Of a DNA stretch of 60,000 nucleotides, positions 12,186 through 23,775 are shown one piece after another. Below the pieces are notes generated by a model, which worked only from the letters and a program-made list of their open reading frames with translations, was not told the origin of the DNA and searched no databases. Location: the NCBI RefSeq assembly GCF_910592395.1, contig NC_088320.1:11470501-11530500 (forward strand). Reading direction: 5' to 3'. Within the stretch, counting starts at the first letter, position 1. Each line of letters starts with the position of its first letter. The DNA comes from Lineus longissimus (taxonomy: Eukaryota; Nemertea; Pilidiophora; Heteronemertea; Lineidae). The translations under genes and the position numbers were made by a program.

Positions 12186-12823
12186 CTGAAATTGAAATAA
12201 TGTGTTTTTGAAACAATTGTAATCACTTAGATAAAGCATTGAAGTAGTTCCATGGGTTAAGCATTCCCTCCTATCTAATGAGAAGACTTTAAGATCGATA
12301 TGAGCCGCCGATTAGTCATCCTCGAAAATACAGAGTCAGTCGTATCCTCCTTCCCTCGCACACGTTACTGACCCTGGAGAAATCCGATGGTTATTCGCGG
12401 GACAAGGCGGACAAATCTACTCCGCCCAATCAAAACGGCTCTTACACCTCTCCTAGCAACTCCGTCACAATTGAAAACAAAAGAGCATCGACGTTTCTCT
12501 TGGCTGATAAAATGTGTGTCCATTCAGAAAAGATCGATGGGAATGACGACATTCGACCTATTATCTTCCTATTTACGTAGATATGCCGACGTCGGAGGAA
12601 GCTAATTAGACCGTTTCGGTTTACGCCATGCGTACGCGCTGGGCAGTATTCAAGGCTTTAATATGTCTTATGATATCTTTGGGGATATTTTCTTCATAAA
12701 TCCCGTACGCAGAGCGGTTTTAAGGAGTATAGCTACATTGTATTTGTGGAATTGTGGAACGGCCCTACGATAATCAAACGATATATACGGTAGTCGGGTA
12801 GTCACGGTGACACAATGACTATG

Positions 12824-12842
12824 TGACGTCAGTCATCACGTG
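12824..12842. promoter_or_regulatory. CRE and E-box in the shared promoter of a divergent gene pair
   Basis: TGACGTCA (12824-12831) is followed by CACGTG (12837-12842). They lie between the first visible exon of the minus-strand transposase-like gene (from 12185) and the plus-strand start at 13427. This 1.2-kb gap is where a bidirectional promoter would sit. CRE elements recur at candidate starts elsewhere in the window (481, 20567, 33480, 47745, 53663). Function is inferred from motif and position only. Confidence 0.45.
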
Positions 12843-13082
12843 AGACATTTAAATACTTCCGTTCCCCTTGTAGAGGGAGGGGCATTGTCGGCCTAAAGAT
12901 ACATTTGTAACAAAGGCGTGAAAACGCAATATATAATGGGCAAAACAAACCGCGTATTGATGACATAATGAAAATGTTTCTTAAACTAGTATCCAAGGAT
13001 TATGATGGGCTGGTCCAGGATTGTTTAGATAATCTCTACCTTGGCGTTTGCTCGGCTTACGATTTTACAGCTTAATATTCTT

Positions 13083-13240
13083 ACCACGGGATGAGTCCGG
13101 GCCTGTTGTATTCAGACAGATTATTGCATATGGTTCTATAGAGGCCATGGCCGTCAACAGCTCAGCGCATAGTAGAATCCTTTGTTTCCGGACATTTCAT
13201 CCTAGGACATTTTAAACTTCGACACCGGCCCAGTCCCTGT
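13083..13240 (+). pseudogene. Decayed copy of an exon-like module (PSTA-RI...GHF)
   Basis: Plus-strand translation gives PGLLYSDRLLHMVL, a stop, then RPWPSTAQRIVESFVSGHF. This aligns with PALLYPEELCNMLWWPQPSTAERI and the following IKSLFPEHF encoded at 25500-25865 and 49618-49974. A further, more degraded relic is at about 14205-14330 (matching the same ATTCTATCCAA and GGACATTT words). The module is therefore older than the X-block duplication. Its function is not recognisable. Confidence 0.55.
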
Positions 13241-13426
13241 TTGTGGCCAACAATGTGGTTTCCCGCTAAACAATGCTGACATGCGACATTCCGTGGGGCA
13301 CCAATTGTAAAATTGAATTCGCATAAGAGATTAGTACGAAATCCAGGGGCTTCTATACAAGACACTTCTGTCTTTAGCTATACATCCCTGCGGTATATCT
13401 GTGAGTATTACTTGATATTACCCACC

Positions 13427-16027
13427 ATGCAGATAATGTTTCGTCAGAACGTGTCCAAATATCACTCTGTAACTTTACATGTGTCACAAGAAGAGTCGGT
13501 GCCTGCAGAAGCCGGAAGCCAGGAACTATTCGATGAAGAAGTTGCTGTTCGGTCACCTTCTCCCCCGCCAAGCAGACATCGAAATGTAGTGGTGCCCAGC
13601 ACAAGTTCAAGAGCAGATGGACGTTCTGGGCAGTTGGCCGAAATCCGTAAGTTTATAGAATAAAATATCATAATGTTTATAGCTGGGTCCTCCAATCTCT
13701 AATATTGACAATACGCTGTAGTCACCTGAAACGGCGGGTTTATTTATTTCGGGAACATTTACCTAGGCTAAGACTAAGAGACTCCTCGCAACCCTAATTT
13801 ATGAAGGGCGACAGAGACTAAATCAATAGTGTGCGACATCCGGGATACTGGTGACGACATGGGATCGTTCCCGCGCTCTCTATGGTATATAATCGCAGAA
13901 TTGGCGTACTTAAGAAAGGCTTCTGACCACCAGAAGGCGGCCAATAACAAAATGGCTAATCAGATGGATGCCATGACAAGAGAAATCGCATCTCTGAAGA
14001 AGATGTTATCAAAATCATTCAAAGTAACCGAGTCAGTTATAATGGTGAGGTTCAATAACTATTGAAGAAGAATTCTTAATCTGAATACATTGTAATTTTA
14101 GCTCATGTTCTGAGAAACTAGGGATATTATGAATATCAGGGTCATTAGCGCAGACGGTAATGAGATCTATGTAGCTGGTGAAGAAGTAAAAAAAGTCCCC
14201 TGGAAAAAGTGTCCGGGTCTATTGTAGCTCAGGGACTGAAGCGCATAATAGAAACCTTTGTTCATCGAACATTCTATCCAAATTATAGGACATTTTCAAC
14301 TTCTATACCGGAAAACGGCAGGGGTGATAATGGACTTTGACTGACAGGTATGGACATATTCTCTATACATATCATTGTGGCAGTTTGTGCAACTTCAACT
14401 AAGGCCTTTATGAATGGTTACGTTTATTTTCTTACATTTACATATCTATTTGCAGGAACCATATGACTGTTGGCTAAAAAAGTCATTTTCATTGACGTAT
14501 GCATGCCAGACAACTGCCAATTGCTAGCAGTAAGTCAAGTTTTGAATTACAGTAGTTAGTAACCATAAACTGATGATCCCACGCCATGCAAACATTTCAA
14601 ATCATGCTAGGTGTTCAGTGGTGGGCCTTATAATCAAGGACAACAATCACAACCAATCAGAATAAAAACTCGTTTAACCCTCTTTGTAAAACATGGCAAT
14701 GATAAGGCCATGATGATCTTTCTGTTACCACCACGGCCACGGTGTCCGAAGGCCTGATCCAAGCCTATCTATTGACTGAAGTCATTCTAAATACTAGTTG
14801 ACGGAACATGTGTACTGAATGGTCACTAGTGTTTTAAATATGATTCACCTTTCACCATGTCCTTTCTCTTTCAAGGATAAAATAACTTCGCTGCTGAATA
14901 CGCACGGCTTAGATTCTACAGATCTGCACATTATCCAGGCGTGCTACAGTCACAAGAAACATAGGTTTACTCAGTACAGGAGTGACCTGAAGAGAAAGGT
15001 AATTCCTCTAATTTGTATGCATCTGCCTGGGTCCATCCAGAATACAGTTACCTTGTCTTTCGGCCAAGCTATAGCAATCGAAATCATTAAACGAAATTCA
15101 CACAGTATGGAACATACACATGATTAACATTGAGTGTTCACCCCGGGGTGTTCACTAAACGATCTTAAGTTATTAATTAACGGCCCCAAAACTTATGAGA
15201 ATCAATTATTAGAGTCCCAGGGTAACTTACATATAGGTCGCTATTAGCCTATTAGCAGCAGTTTATTAAGTGCTTAAGTCGCTTGACCAGTCTTATGTAA
15301 CCTGGTACAATCACATGCACATCAACATCAACATTTCCACTCAACTGACAATATACTGCTCATCGTGATTATGTTGAATAGGATTGTCTGATGAGTGCTG
15401 TCTGCGTTGTTGGGCTGGAGTTTCGATATTATTCACCCTGCCCATTAACATAAATCTAAACTTATCCGATATAAACATATCTGATCCAGATTGATCTGAC
15501 CTGTTCTGCTTGATATATTTACTGTAAGTGTATATTTCTATTCAACCGCTAAATGGAAACCCAAAGGGTACATCCCATGGCCATGCCGGTCGGTACATGA
15601 TACATGGTTCATCCATCAGTGTGATATGTGCTTGTCATGGACCTGCCATAGAGTTACGATATATGTTTCATTACATGTATTCAGTTAGCAGCAAACATGT
15701 ATCTGCAGATTGCAAGTGCCCCCCTCATGTACATGGAGATGGCCAAAATTAGACTATTCATCACTACTTTATTTTGACCAGACAAACAGCCATACCCAGT
15801 GATATTGCATTCTTATTAATCGTTCGCCATTTGCATTGCAGCGCTCATTTGCCTACAGCGTCAAGCTGTTCCGTCGAGATGAGGGCCCAGCAGAGCCAGA
15901 GGAGAAAGACTTTTGGCGTGGCTATACAAATTACAGGTGCCTAGCTGTGGATAGCCCCGACAGCTTGGCCAAGCTGTTGGAGATAGACGACAAGCGGGTG
16001 GGGAAAGCCATTGATTGTAACATGTAA
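13427..16027 (+). CDS. Four-exon gene for a 224-aa coiled-coil protein of unknown function
   Basis: Exons 13427-13646, 13899-14044, 14876-14998 and 15842-16027 (TAA) have GT/AG borders and agreeing phases, giving 675 bp. ATG 13427 lies in an ACC-ATG context; an upstream exon cannot be excluded because ATGCAG at the same place could also be an acceptor. Residues about 20-70 are Ser/Pro/Glu-rich and probably disordered. Residues about 75-120 (QLAYLRKASDHQKAANN to EIASLKKMLSK) look like a coiled coil. The C-terminal 100 residues are compact and charged, with DKITSLLNTHGLDSTD and EEKDFWRGYTNYRC. I do not recognise the family. It faces away from the transposase-like gene across 1.2 kb, suggesting co-regulation. 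Exons 3 and 4 recur in the damaged V2 copy at 54.3-55.4 kb. Confidence 0.68.
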
Positions 16028-16075
16028 TTATGGGGGTTAATTGAATAGAAGGGATTAATTGTAAATAATTGTAAA
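14520..16075. repeat. Duplicated block V1 (3' half of the coiled-coil gene)
   Basis: The block matches 53933-55475 with few differences, including introns, both exons and the AT-rich tract after the stop. The left edge is at GAATTGCTAGCAG/CAATTGCTAGCAG and the right edge is where BEL/Pao sequence begins in the other copy. Confidence 0.85.
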
Positions 16076-16300
16076 GCGGGTGGGGAATCCGTTGATTGTA
16101 ACATGTTAATATGGGGGTTAATTATATAGAAGGGATTAATTGTAAGTAATTGTGAAGTAAAATGATTGTAAATAAGGGGCAATTTTTTTTCTTTCAAATG
16201 TAAATAAAGTGATTGTAATTAAAGGGGTAAATTTAATTGTAATTGTAATTAACGTGTAAAAGAAATGATTGTAAATAAGATGAAAACATTATTGTAAGGT
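16012..16300. repeat. AT-rich TTGTAA-type imperfect tandem repeat
   Basis: Repeats of words such as GGGGTTAATTG, GAAGGGATTAATTGTAA and AGCGGGTGGGGAA follow the stop codon of the coiled-coil gene directly, so they probably form its 3' UTR or flank. The unit is poorly defined. No polyadenylation signal stands out beyond generic AATAAA-like words near 16203 and 16331. Confidence 0.6.
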
Positions 16301-16404
16301 ATGGTGTAAAATGCACATTAAGTTTAATATAATAAATATGGGTTAAAAAGATTTTATTTCTTTTCTTTCTAGTGGAATTATGATGGAACTCACAGCATAG
16401 AATC

Positions 16405-16590
16405 TACCACGGAAGTCCCATGAACGTTCCATCCATAGAAGTCCCATGAACGTTCCACCCATGGCCCATCAGTGGATAGCTGATGGGAGATCAGTTGTTA
16501 AACGTTGTTTGCGATAATCATGAACTATCCATCCATGGGCTCCATGGATGGAACGTTCCTGGGACATCAGCTATCCGTGGACGGAAACTT
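16405..16590. repeat. Palindromic repeat built on CCATGAACGTTCCA
   Basis: Two direct copies of AGTCCCATGAACGTTCCA (about 16410 and 16437) are followed by an inverted version, ATGGATGGAACGTTCCTGGGAC, at about 16543. GATAGCTGATG and CATCAGCTATC are also inverted. The whole could fold into a cruciform. It lies between V1 and W1 and has no copy in the Y2-W2 junction. It may be a MITE or a block boundary. Confidence 0.55.
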
Positions 16591-17063
16591 TTGCCTGTGT
16601 ATCAGTAAGCAACCATTTTTCTGCAATTTATTGTGAGAGATGAGTGTTAAGCCACCGAAGTTCTACTAGAAATGGAAGATTTTCCTCCAAACAAGGCCAG
16701 TACATTGTATTCAACTCTTGTGTAGCAAGAAATGGGGATTCCCAAAACACCAGTGTGTCACTGGTAGAGATGAAACACCCTTCCATGGGCCAATGGTCAC
16801 GATCGTTTTCTTTTTTCACTGGTAGTGGAAACAACCTTCCGTGGGAGCCTAGCCTCAATTGTCTTTCTCCCTGGTATAATAGTGGAAACAACCTCCCGTG
16901 GCCCTGACGTCTTTTTCTCTACCAGTATTATAAGTGGTGGAACACTCGAAGTACAACGCGTAATATTCACAACACTTTGTCAAAATATGAAAAATAGTTT
17001 TTTTTTAACCTAACTTACCACTCTGGAACGAATTCCGAGAGTTTTCCATTGCTTATTCACCTT

Positions 17064-18188
17064 TTATGAAACTCTTTTGCTATAGATCTTCGCGACTAAA
17101 GGTATATGCTGGCCCCTATTCCCCCTTGGCCAGCTAACGAATTCACCAGCTTTGGTTGGAAGGATAGCATATGACGTGTCATGTTTGGCGGTGAAGGACA
17201 TCAGCAACCTCATTTGGCCACTCCCGCTACTAATTAATTTTTTCTTAGTTTTAACGAGATCATTGTCTACGTGAACGATTTCGTACACACTTAGAAACTT
17301 TCCATGCAAATCCTGTCATTGATCAAATATTTCGATGCTATTGTCAGCTTTAACTATAAGGTATTTGTTTCCAAGTAGATAGGCTTCGTTATATTTATAC
17401 ATGAACCATAAGTCATTGAAGACCTCCATCTTTGTTTTGTCATCAACGAGAGTTTTGCATCGGATTGTAAAAGGTCTGAAGGTAAACGAATAAATACATT
17501 CTCTATCACACTGGATATTTTTGAGTTGAACACTCCTTTCGTACAACCCTGCCTTTTGACGCTGTCCTGCTGAACCCAAGTTCTTTACATGTTTAAGCTT
17601 GAAGAAAAATCCACAGTCTTGTATCTTGAACCAGTGTAGAAATGACAGTGAGACAGCGATGGGTCCGTTCGTCTTGCTGTTGCCATATCTTCGTTTCGTC
17701 GCATAAGTTAGCTCGAAGAAAACATTTTCTCCGCATGTCGCCACTCTTAACCACCGAAAACGTTTACGCCCACTCACAAGATGCGTCTTAAATTCATTAT
17801 AAGGGATTTTTAGTTTCCGTATGTTACCTTCAAGTTCAAATATGGTTATTTTGACAGTCGTCCGTTCCGACACAAACCAGTTAGCTCGTGTATTACTTAT
17901 TCCTACAAAACTATTCCTATACTCACCAGATATGAGGACTAGCTTTTTTACAGTGAAATGCCTAGTCAGTATATAAGAAGACATTGTCTTGTTCAGGCGA
18001 TAGACATACACATTTCGAGGCGTTGAGAAGATCATATCGACAGGAGCGGCCATCGCGACTACCTGGAGTCCCTGGTGGTAATAAACTCTAGCACTATGCG
18101 CTGGAAACTCTCCTTTAATTGTGATATCTTGCTTCAAGTGATATAGATGCTGAATCACAGAGAACAACATCTTTAGTGAGAGCTGCAA
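17064..18188 (-). pseudogene. 374-codon ORF copy broken by one nonsense codon (W1)
   Basis: From ATG 18188 the frame runs 290 codons to a TGA at about 17313-17315, then stays open in the same frame to 17064. Total length is 1125 bp, identical to the intact copy at 44262-45386, so there is no net indel. The stop falls where W2 reads FDKRQFLHG. The first 289 residues differ from W2 at about 24 positions. See the W2 entry for what the protein may be. Alternatively the 290-aa product is used as such, which I cannot test. Confidence 0.7.
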
Positions 18189-18419
18189 CCGATATGTTTA
18201 GCCGAGTCGTTCGTTTGCTGCCCAAACATTATTTGCCGTCGGTGCCACTCGGATATTGACGCAAACCTCAATTTATCTTGGTATTGACTCAACCATCAAA
18301 GATAGAGAAAAATCAGTGACCCATTGTTCGGAACAAACCCAACTCCCGAGCCATTGCTCGTTAAGATTCGGAAAATCAGTCATTGATTCTTCGGGGGAGT
18401 CAGCTGAACAACACAAATT

Positions 18420-18905
18420 CTGAAAGAGTATCCTCGGTAGCCTATGTTTAAATGGTATTCTGTACGGTCTTCCGAAAAGTACTATTTCACTTAAGCGCAT
18501 TCGAAATTGGGCTGCCAGGAGAGTTTGCCGCCGGCGGAAATTTGAGCACATAAATCCTGTGCTCAAAGAGTTACACCTGCTGCCGGTAAAATGCAGGATC
18601 TCACACAAGGCGTTTCTTTTGGCATACAATGTTTTAAACGGACCTCCACCAAAGTATTTCGATGGGATACTACGACCAGAGAACAATCCACAGCACACAC
18701 GATCTTCAAACATTGTCCAACTTTCTGCAGCCGTTCAACGATCTCCCAAACATGTGAAACTCCCTCCAAACAATGACACTTTCAAAAGTCGGCTTAAGAC
18801 CAAGTTGTTTCAGGACGACTTTGGTAGCTAGGGTAGCGGCTTTATCAGGTTTTGGGAAGGGGAAAAATAAATATTACTTTATTATTACTATCATCGAAGA
18901 AGGGA
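18420..18905 (+). mobile_element. 5'-truncated CR1/L2-like LINE, reverse transcriptase C-terminus
   Basis: Plus-strand translation gives LYGLPKSTISLKRIRNWAAR, then HINPVLKELHLLPVKCRIS and FKSRLKTKLFQDDF before a stop at 18831. These are the well-known C-terminal motifs of CR1/L2/Rex-type non-LTR retrotransposons (family knowledge). Only about 130 residues of the end remain; the catalytic RT domain and the endonuclease are missing. A short A/T-rich end near 18870-18900 (AATAAATATTACTTTATTATTAC) resembles a microsatellite-like 3' tail. Its start lies head to head with the minus-strand ORF. Confidence 0.85.
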
Positions 18906-19700
18906 GAAAAAGGGAAAAGGGGAAGAAAAATGATTTTATATCTTTCCCGAGTCATTTCAACTATGTCTAGATGTGTTTCGAGGCCACTAAAGCCAAGTTG
19001 CTCTTTCAAGTGCTTATCCATAAATAACCTATTTTCGGACAAGGTTGTCTCATCTTTTTATTTAAGAGGGTGATATATTATGATGTTCGTATCTCAGCCC
19101 ATCATCAAGAGATCCTCATGCATCAGACATCATTTTAAAGAATAAGCCAGTACCAATAGCTCAATTTCAGGAATTTCTCCCTACAGCCTCAATTTCGCAG
19201 AGTGGGTCACATATCTCAATATCATAGTGACACAGAGACAAAATAAGGACCTTCTATCCGTTAATTTAACCATAACCCGCGTATGAGGCATAAATTTAGT
19301 CGGTAAGAACTGGTCTACTAAATGACTTTCAATTTAAAAAAAGGGTTGGTTCTGGGTCCTCAATATCTGAATTGTTTGTAACGGGAAAGCCATTCTGAGC
19401 GGTCAAGGTGTCACTATAGAGACAGGGACAAAGGCACAATCAGGAAGACATTTCTGAATTCCTCAGGCAGGGACTTTCAAAAGGGATCAGGGCCATGGAG
19501 AATCGGAGGATATGACTCAGGAAGATGAAGACTCTACTGTTCCACAAAGGACAGACACTAATATGTGATTATATATTTTAATGTCAACACTTGACTTCAA
19601 CTATTTACAACTATTTACAACTACACAAATACAGTGAAACTCTTTAAACACAGCAATCAGCTCTTGGTCTGATTAAAACACTCTCCAAACAATCTCATAT

Positions 19701-19895
19701 TTACAGTAAATGGTTGATAGAAGGATATCGACTCATGTTGATATCTTCGCCGTCTATAAGACGGACCATGAGTTCAATTAACTCGTCCAAAAACTCAACT
19801 AGATCTTCTAGTTCTATAAAAGTGCCAATGATGATGATATCATCTGGATATATGTGCACACTTGGTGCATCCAGGGGAACCGAAGGTTCTGGCAT
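19701..19895 (-). CDS. Small acidic ORF, 64 aa, conserved in three X blocks (copy 1)
   Basis: The ORF starts MPEPSVPLDAPSVHIYPDD and continues with an acidic amphipathic stretch (ELEDLVEFLDELIELMV). It is identical in X3a (32621-32815) and differs at three residues in X4 (46907-47101). It has no recognisable domain. Persistence may reflect only the young age of the duplication, so coding status is tentative. Confidence 0.3.
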   Translation of the reverse strand: MPEPSVPLDAPSVHIYPDDIIIIGTFIELEDLVEFLDELIELMVRLIDGEDINMSRYPSINHLL

Positions 19896-20566
19896 CTTTA
19901 GAATTCATTGTTTATCTCCCCAGAAATACCAATAGATTAGATAGGATTGCTCTAATATAACCCTCTGGGTTTAGGAGCTGACTCAAGTCAATTTGGAGTT
20001 GGTACACCAAAAAGATCAAAGCTACTGCCCTTGCTTTGCCTATAGATTAATCAAAGTACATTCATCCTCATGGATAACCAGTGCTGCTATTAGCAAGCTA
20101 CACAATGCATAAACATGTGCGTGAGGAATCTGACAGAATGTAAGACAGTACTAACCTGACTTAAATGATAATTCTCAGTGTACATATGTACTAGTAAGAG
20201 TTCTACTAGGAGAACCGCTAGTTGGCTAATTGGGCCTGGTGTGCAGGCAATCTCATTGTTTTGGGGCTTACATGAGCTTTTATACCCCCCTACGGGGTCC
20301 TCCCACGGGCTTTCCCGTCCCCAGATAAATTACGATTCTTGAAAGATGCTCAATGTTTTGAAAGATGCACCAACTTTAGGCACAATTTGTAACCACACTT
20401 CAAAATCCAGAGCTTTGAAATCGACATCCCCAGATGCTATAAACATAGTTTTACCACATGAAACATTTCAAAACACTTTTATGCTCAAAATATCTTGCTT
20501 TGAACCACTTTAAAACTTACAACACGCGGAAAACAAGGGTCCAGCTTCCAAACAAATTGATGAGAA

Positions 20567-20673
20567 TGACGTCATCAAACATGGCGGACAAGTTTACAAA
20601 AGTCCGAAATTGCACCCGTAAAAACACTTATTACAAATACACAGTTACTTATAAACTTACCAGGAAGCTCTAG
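20567..20673 (+). promoter_or_regulatory. CRE plus ATGGCGG start with a 30-codon ORF (X1)
   Basis: TGACGTCA (20567-20574) is followed six bases later by ATGGCGGAC, which fits both a strong start codon and a YY1-like motif. The ORF from 20581 reads MADKFTKVRNCTRKNTYY and stops at 20673. X3a repeats this exactly (33480-33586); X4 has the CRE and ATG (47745-47761) but a one-base deletion breaks the ORF. It could be a promoter with a first exon of an unseen transcript. Confidence 0.4.
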
Positions 20674-22764
20674 ATAAATTGGTCCTAAGGAGACAAAGGT
20701 CCCTCCAAAGTTTGATGATCTAACACCACACAGTTTTGTGTAAAATTGTCTTCAAACACGAAAATCTGCTCCGGTAAAAATCTTCTAGGTACACATAAAC
20801 TGCTCACCCGGAGAACGAGTACTGATGGCACAGCGGTTGTATGTAAAATGCGGACTAAAACCGGTTCCAAGATGAACGAAATAGCTAAAGGTTAATTTTG
20901 TTACATTTTAATGGAAAAAAATTGGAGTGGTTCCATCTAAACTACCTCAATGTGTCAAAATTAGAATTCAGCGTAAGATGTTGCTACATGCACTTAACTA
21001 TTTTTTGACCAAATTTTCGATTCGGCGACTCATGGTTCTCACCGCCTCAATTGCTGATGCTTTCGTGTTGTTCCTAAAGTAAAGTTCAATCGGGGTTGAT
21101 CGACTTCCCAGGATTGTAGCTGACACGAGGTCGAGTTACACTTTGTAACCGCCGCCGTATACGTGCAGACGCACACAGCCACGACGAGTAACAGCACAAT
21201 ATGGCTTAGGATCTAATAGACTGCAAGCCATACATGCCATAATCACATTGAAACCTTAGACATTAGATATTACGAGTATTTGCTATGGAAATGTGCTAAC
21301 TCTATGTGTTAGTGTTAAAGCAATGTCATGCAGGCTAATTCGGAGTGAACACAAGAATAAAAAAAATGTTAATTTTGAATTAACCTTTGGTTGTCCCAGA
21401 ACGTTGCAAAGTGATCTAATCTCATGGTTAACAGCGGGCTTATTCTTGTTAATAGTGTTAACCCAGAGTTTACCGAAAGATTTAACGTCGTCATTGATAG
21501 GACACAAACTGACAGTTAATCTTTAACCTTTTTGCCCGGAGAAAGCGTTTGAATGTTGTCACAGATTCGATGTTGTGCCCAGATTGACCCTGCGACCAGT
21601 GATGACACAACCGACGGGTTTCTGCACTTCACGTTTAATATAGGAACTAAAATAGAATAAACAGGAAACATACTAAGTAACTGGTAGAAATTTAACTACT
21701 ATGAACAAGTAAACACACCCAGCGGCAAGCATGCAATTAGCTTAACTAAATTACTAATTAATTAATTACCCGGATGGAGCTCCATACACCACACAGTACT
21801 TTGACCCGCCCATACATATACAATCCCAGACGGTCATACCCGACAACACCCTGTCCTCCCACATGTAAATTACCACTGTACACTTCCACAGGCCTATTAC
21901 ACAAAGATCTATACAAAGCTGGCTATCTACAACCAAACTAATACAAACTGGCTTATCACACCAAACTAATACAAACTGGCTATCACACCAAACTAACTAA
22001 ACAACCCAACTGAATACGTGTAACTACTTTGAAACTGGTTTCACTGAACCTAGCGGTGTCAACCAAGTGTACATTGTATATTACAAAAGGTTTGGCACAC
22101 TTACCCTAAGCAAATTCACACCTCATTCCTTCTCCTCATTCTCACCAGACAGGAAGTGCTCAGAAACCCACTGGGCAACTTCCTACAACACAACCATGTA
22201 AATGTAATTTCACACTGATGTAATTCCGAAAGTGGTGATTCTCTTGACATGGGAAATATCTTTTTTTGAAGTACAGAACCATTTCGTTTGATTTCTGCCG
22301 GTGTTGTATACCACAAGCAAACCGCTCGACCCGCAGCCTAAAGGTTTTCCAAGCCAATGACCACTACTCGGGTGTGGTCTGATATATATCTCTTGAAATC
22401 AATCCCGTGCGGTTTTGTGTATGAAACCTCGGAAAATCAGAAATCAAACCATGTAAACCATGGTAACCGAGTGAGCCCATTAAAAATCATACAGATTCCA
22501 GACCAAATTTCCCGCTATTTTTAAAAAAGGACCGACTGAATCTGGATAGTGAGTTCTTGCCTGATGCCGAAATAAGATCCAGCCCCACCAATCATCAGTC
22601 TGGAAAGTGCAGATATATCTCTGGGCTACTACTCGAGAACCTCCTTGGACATGGAGGACCAGAAAAATAGAATACCTCTCGATCAATAATCTACCACGTA
22701 TACCATTGAGAGAAACCAATAGTGTTTTACACTGTCACTTGGTTGCTCAAAAAGCTACACGTAC

Positions 22765-23019
22765 CTTCTTCTGGTATACCCGTGAACCCATTTGACGACA
22801 CGCCACCACCCTCTCCATACACGTGGCCTTCTTTTCACTCAGATGACAGAGAAACCGTGCATCAACGTGTAGCGCGGCTACTGTTAAACAGTCCGGATTG
22901 ATACACAATAGAGCACACGCTAAAAGAGAAATAGCATCGTATGTGCCTCCATCTGGCTGGCCGATGCCGATGTCAGAGACAACTATAGTGAACTCTGCAA
23001 TGTGTGCAAGCGCCGCCAT
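22765..23019 (-). CDS. Candidate first coding exon, 85 codons (X1 copy)
   Basis: A minus-strand ATGGCGGCG at 23019 opens exactly 85 codons up to AAGAAG followed by GTACGTGT, a strong splice donor. The product begins MAALAHIAEFTIVVSDIGIG and ends MGSRVYQKK, with several Cys and no domain I recognise. The same exon with an intact frame and donor is present in X2 (26336-26590), X3a (35678-35932), X3b (37065-37319) and X4 (50456-50710). I could not identify the next exon. The conserved frame and donor are suggestive, but the copies are young. Confidence 0.33.
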
Positions 23020-23520
23020 GTCTACCAAAGCCACCGAACATTAAAAAAACTAATAAATCCAGCGATCACCTAGCACTGTAAGGTAACGCTGTTAAACGTC
23101 ATAATTGATCTGTTTGTCTGCAGCAAGATGTCTTAACATGCCATATTCAATATTTTGATACCACTGCGCTGATGATTCAGGGTTATCTAAGGCACATCGG
23201 ATCGGATCTTCGCAGTCCAGGTGTGATGAATCCCATTTATTGTAGTCAATTGAGCTATTTAATCTAAGATCAGAATCATGTAACCATAACCATGGTCATA
23301 ATGTTATCCAAGATCATAGTGATGTAATATGGAATCAGTTAGAATCAGGAATGAACATTCATGTAGGACTGGACAATAGTGCAGATCAATTACTTTACAA
23401 TGACTTAACAATGACTTGACAATGGCGAGTGGTTGGGTGATCTATGGTTGTTGGTGTGTGCTTTTGGCGAGGACTCAGAAAGACTCCAAGGAAAGCAGTT
23501 GGTTATGCTTGCCTTGTGAT

Positions 23521-23775
23521 TTGAATTGATTGGAGCTCCAGAATCCCTTTTCGGGGAAGCTGTTTATCGAATCCGGACTTTTCGGTTCGGGAATTATGAT
23601 CGCCTGGCGTTGGTGCCGAATGTGTCGAATTGGAGCTCCAGAATCCCTTTTCGGGGAAGCTGTTTATCGAATCTGGACTTTTCGGTTCGGGAATTATGAT
23701 CGCCTGGCGTTGGTGCCGAATGTGTCGAATTGGAGCTCCAGAATACCTTTTCGGGGAAGCTGTTTATCGAATCAA
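23521..23775. repeat. 100-bp minisatellite, about 2.4 copies
   Basis: The unit begins TTGGAGCTCCAGAATCCC and ends CGTTGGTGCCGAATGTGTCGAA. Period is 100 bp. It is present as one unit at 29221-29320, 36476-36570 and 51250-51350, and as six units at 37865-38465. Because 100 is not a multiple of three, each frame rotates between units, which explains long spurious ORFs. Confidence 0.93.

Larger units (their letters stand above)
16600..19530. repeat. Duplicated block W1
   Basis: The block matches 43805-46690 (W2) nearly end to end. It contains the broken 374-codon ORF on the minus strand and a LINE fragment on the plus strand, and runs without a break into X1, as W2 does into X4. Small indels distinguish the copies; for example a LINE segment near 18775-18805 is missing from W2. 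Confidence 0.88.
19531..23520. repeat. Duplicated block X1
   Basis: About 4 kb, nearly identical to 32440-36395 (X3a) and similar to 46690-51170 (X4) and to the partial copies X2 and X3b. It holds a CRE plus ATGGCGG start at about 20567, a small acidic ORF, the 85-codon exon candidate, and short AT-rich repeats around 21930-22000 (CAAACTAATACAAACTGG). X1 and X3a share a deletion of the 25.4-25.8 kb segment kept by X2 and X4. No transposase, RT or LTR ends are visible. Confidence 0.88.

Noticed and set aside
12387-12605. Plus-strand ORF of 72 aa in the divergent promoter region
   Set aside because: Poor start context, no domain, and no partner exons. It is probably chance in GC-richer promoter DNA.
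19531-23520. X block as a long terminal repeat or Helitron
   Set aside because: No TG...CA ends with target duplication, no primer-binding or purine tract beside it, and no clear TC...CTRR hairpin end. Copies start and stop at variable internal points.
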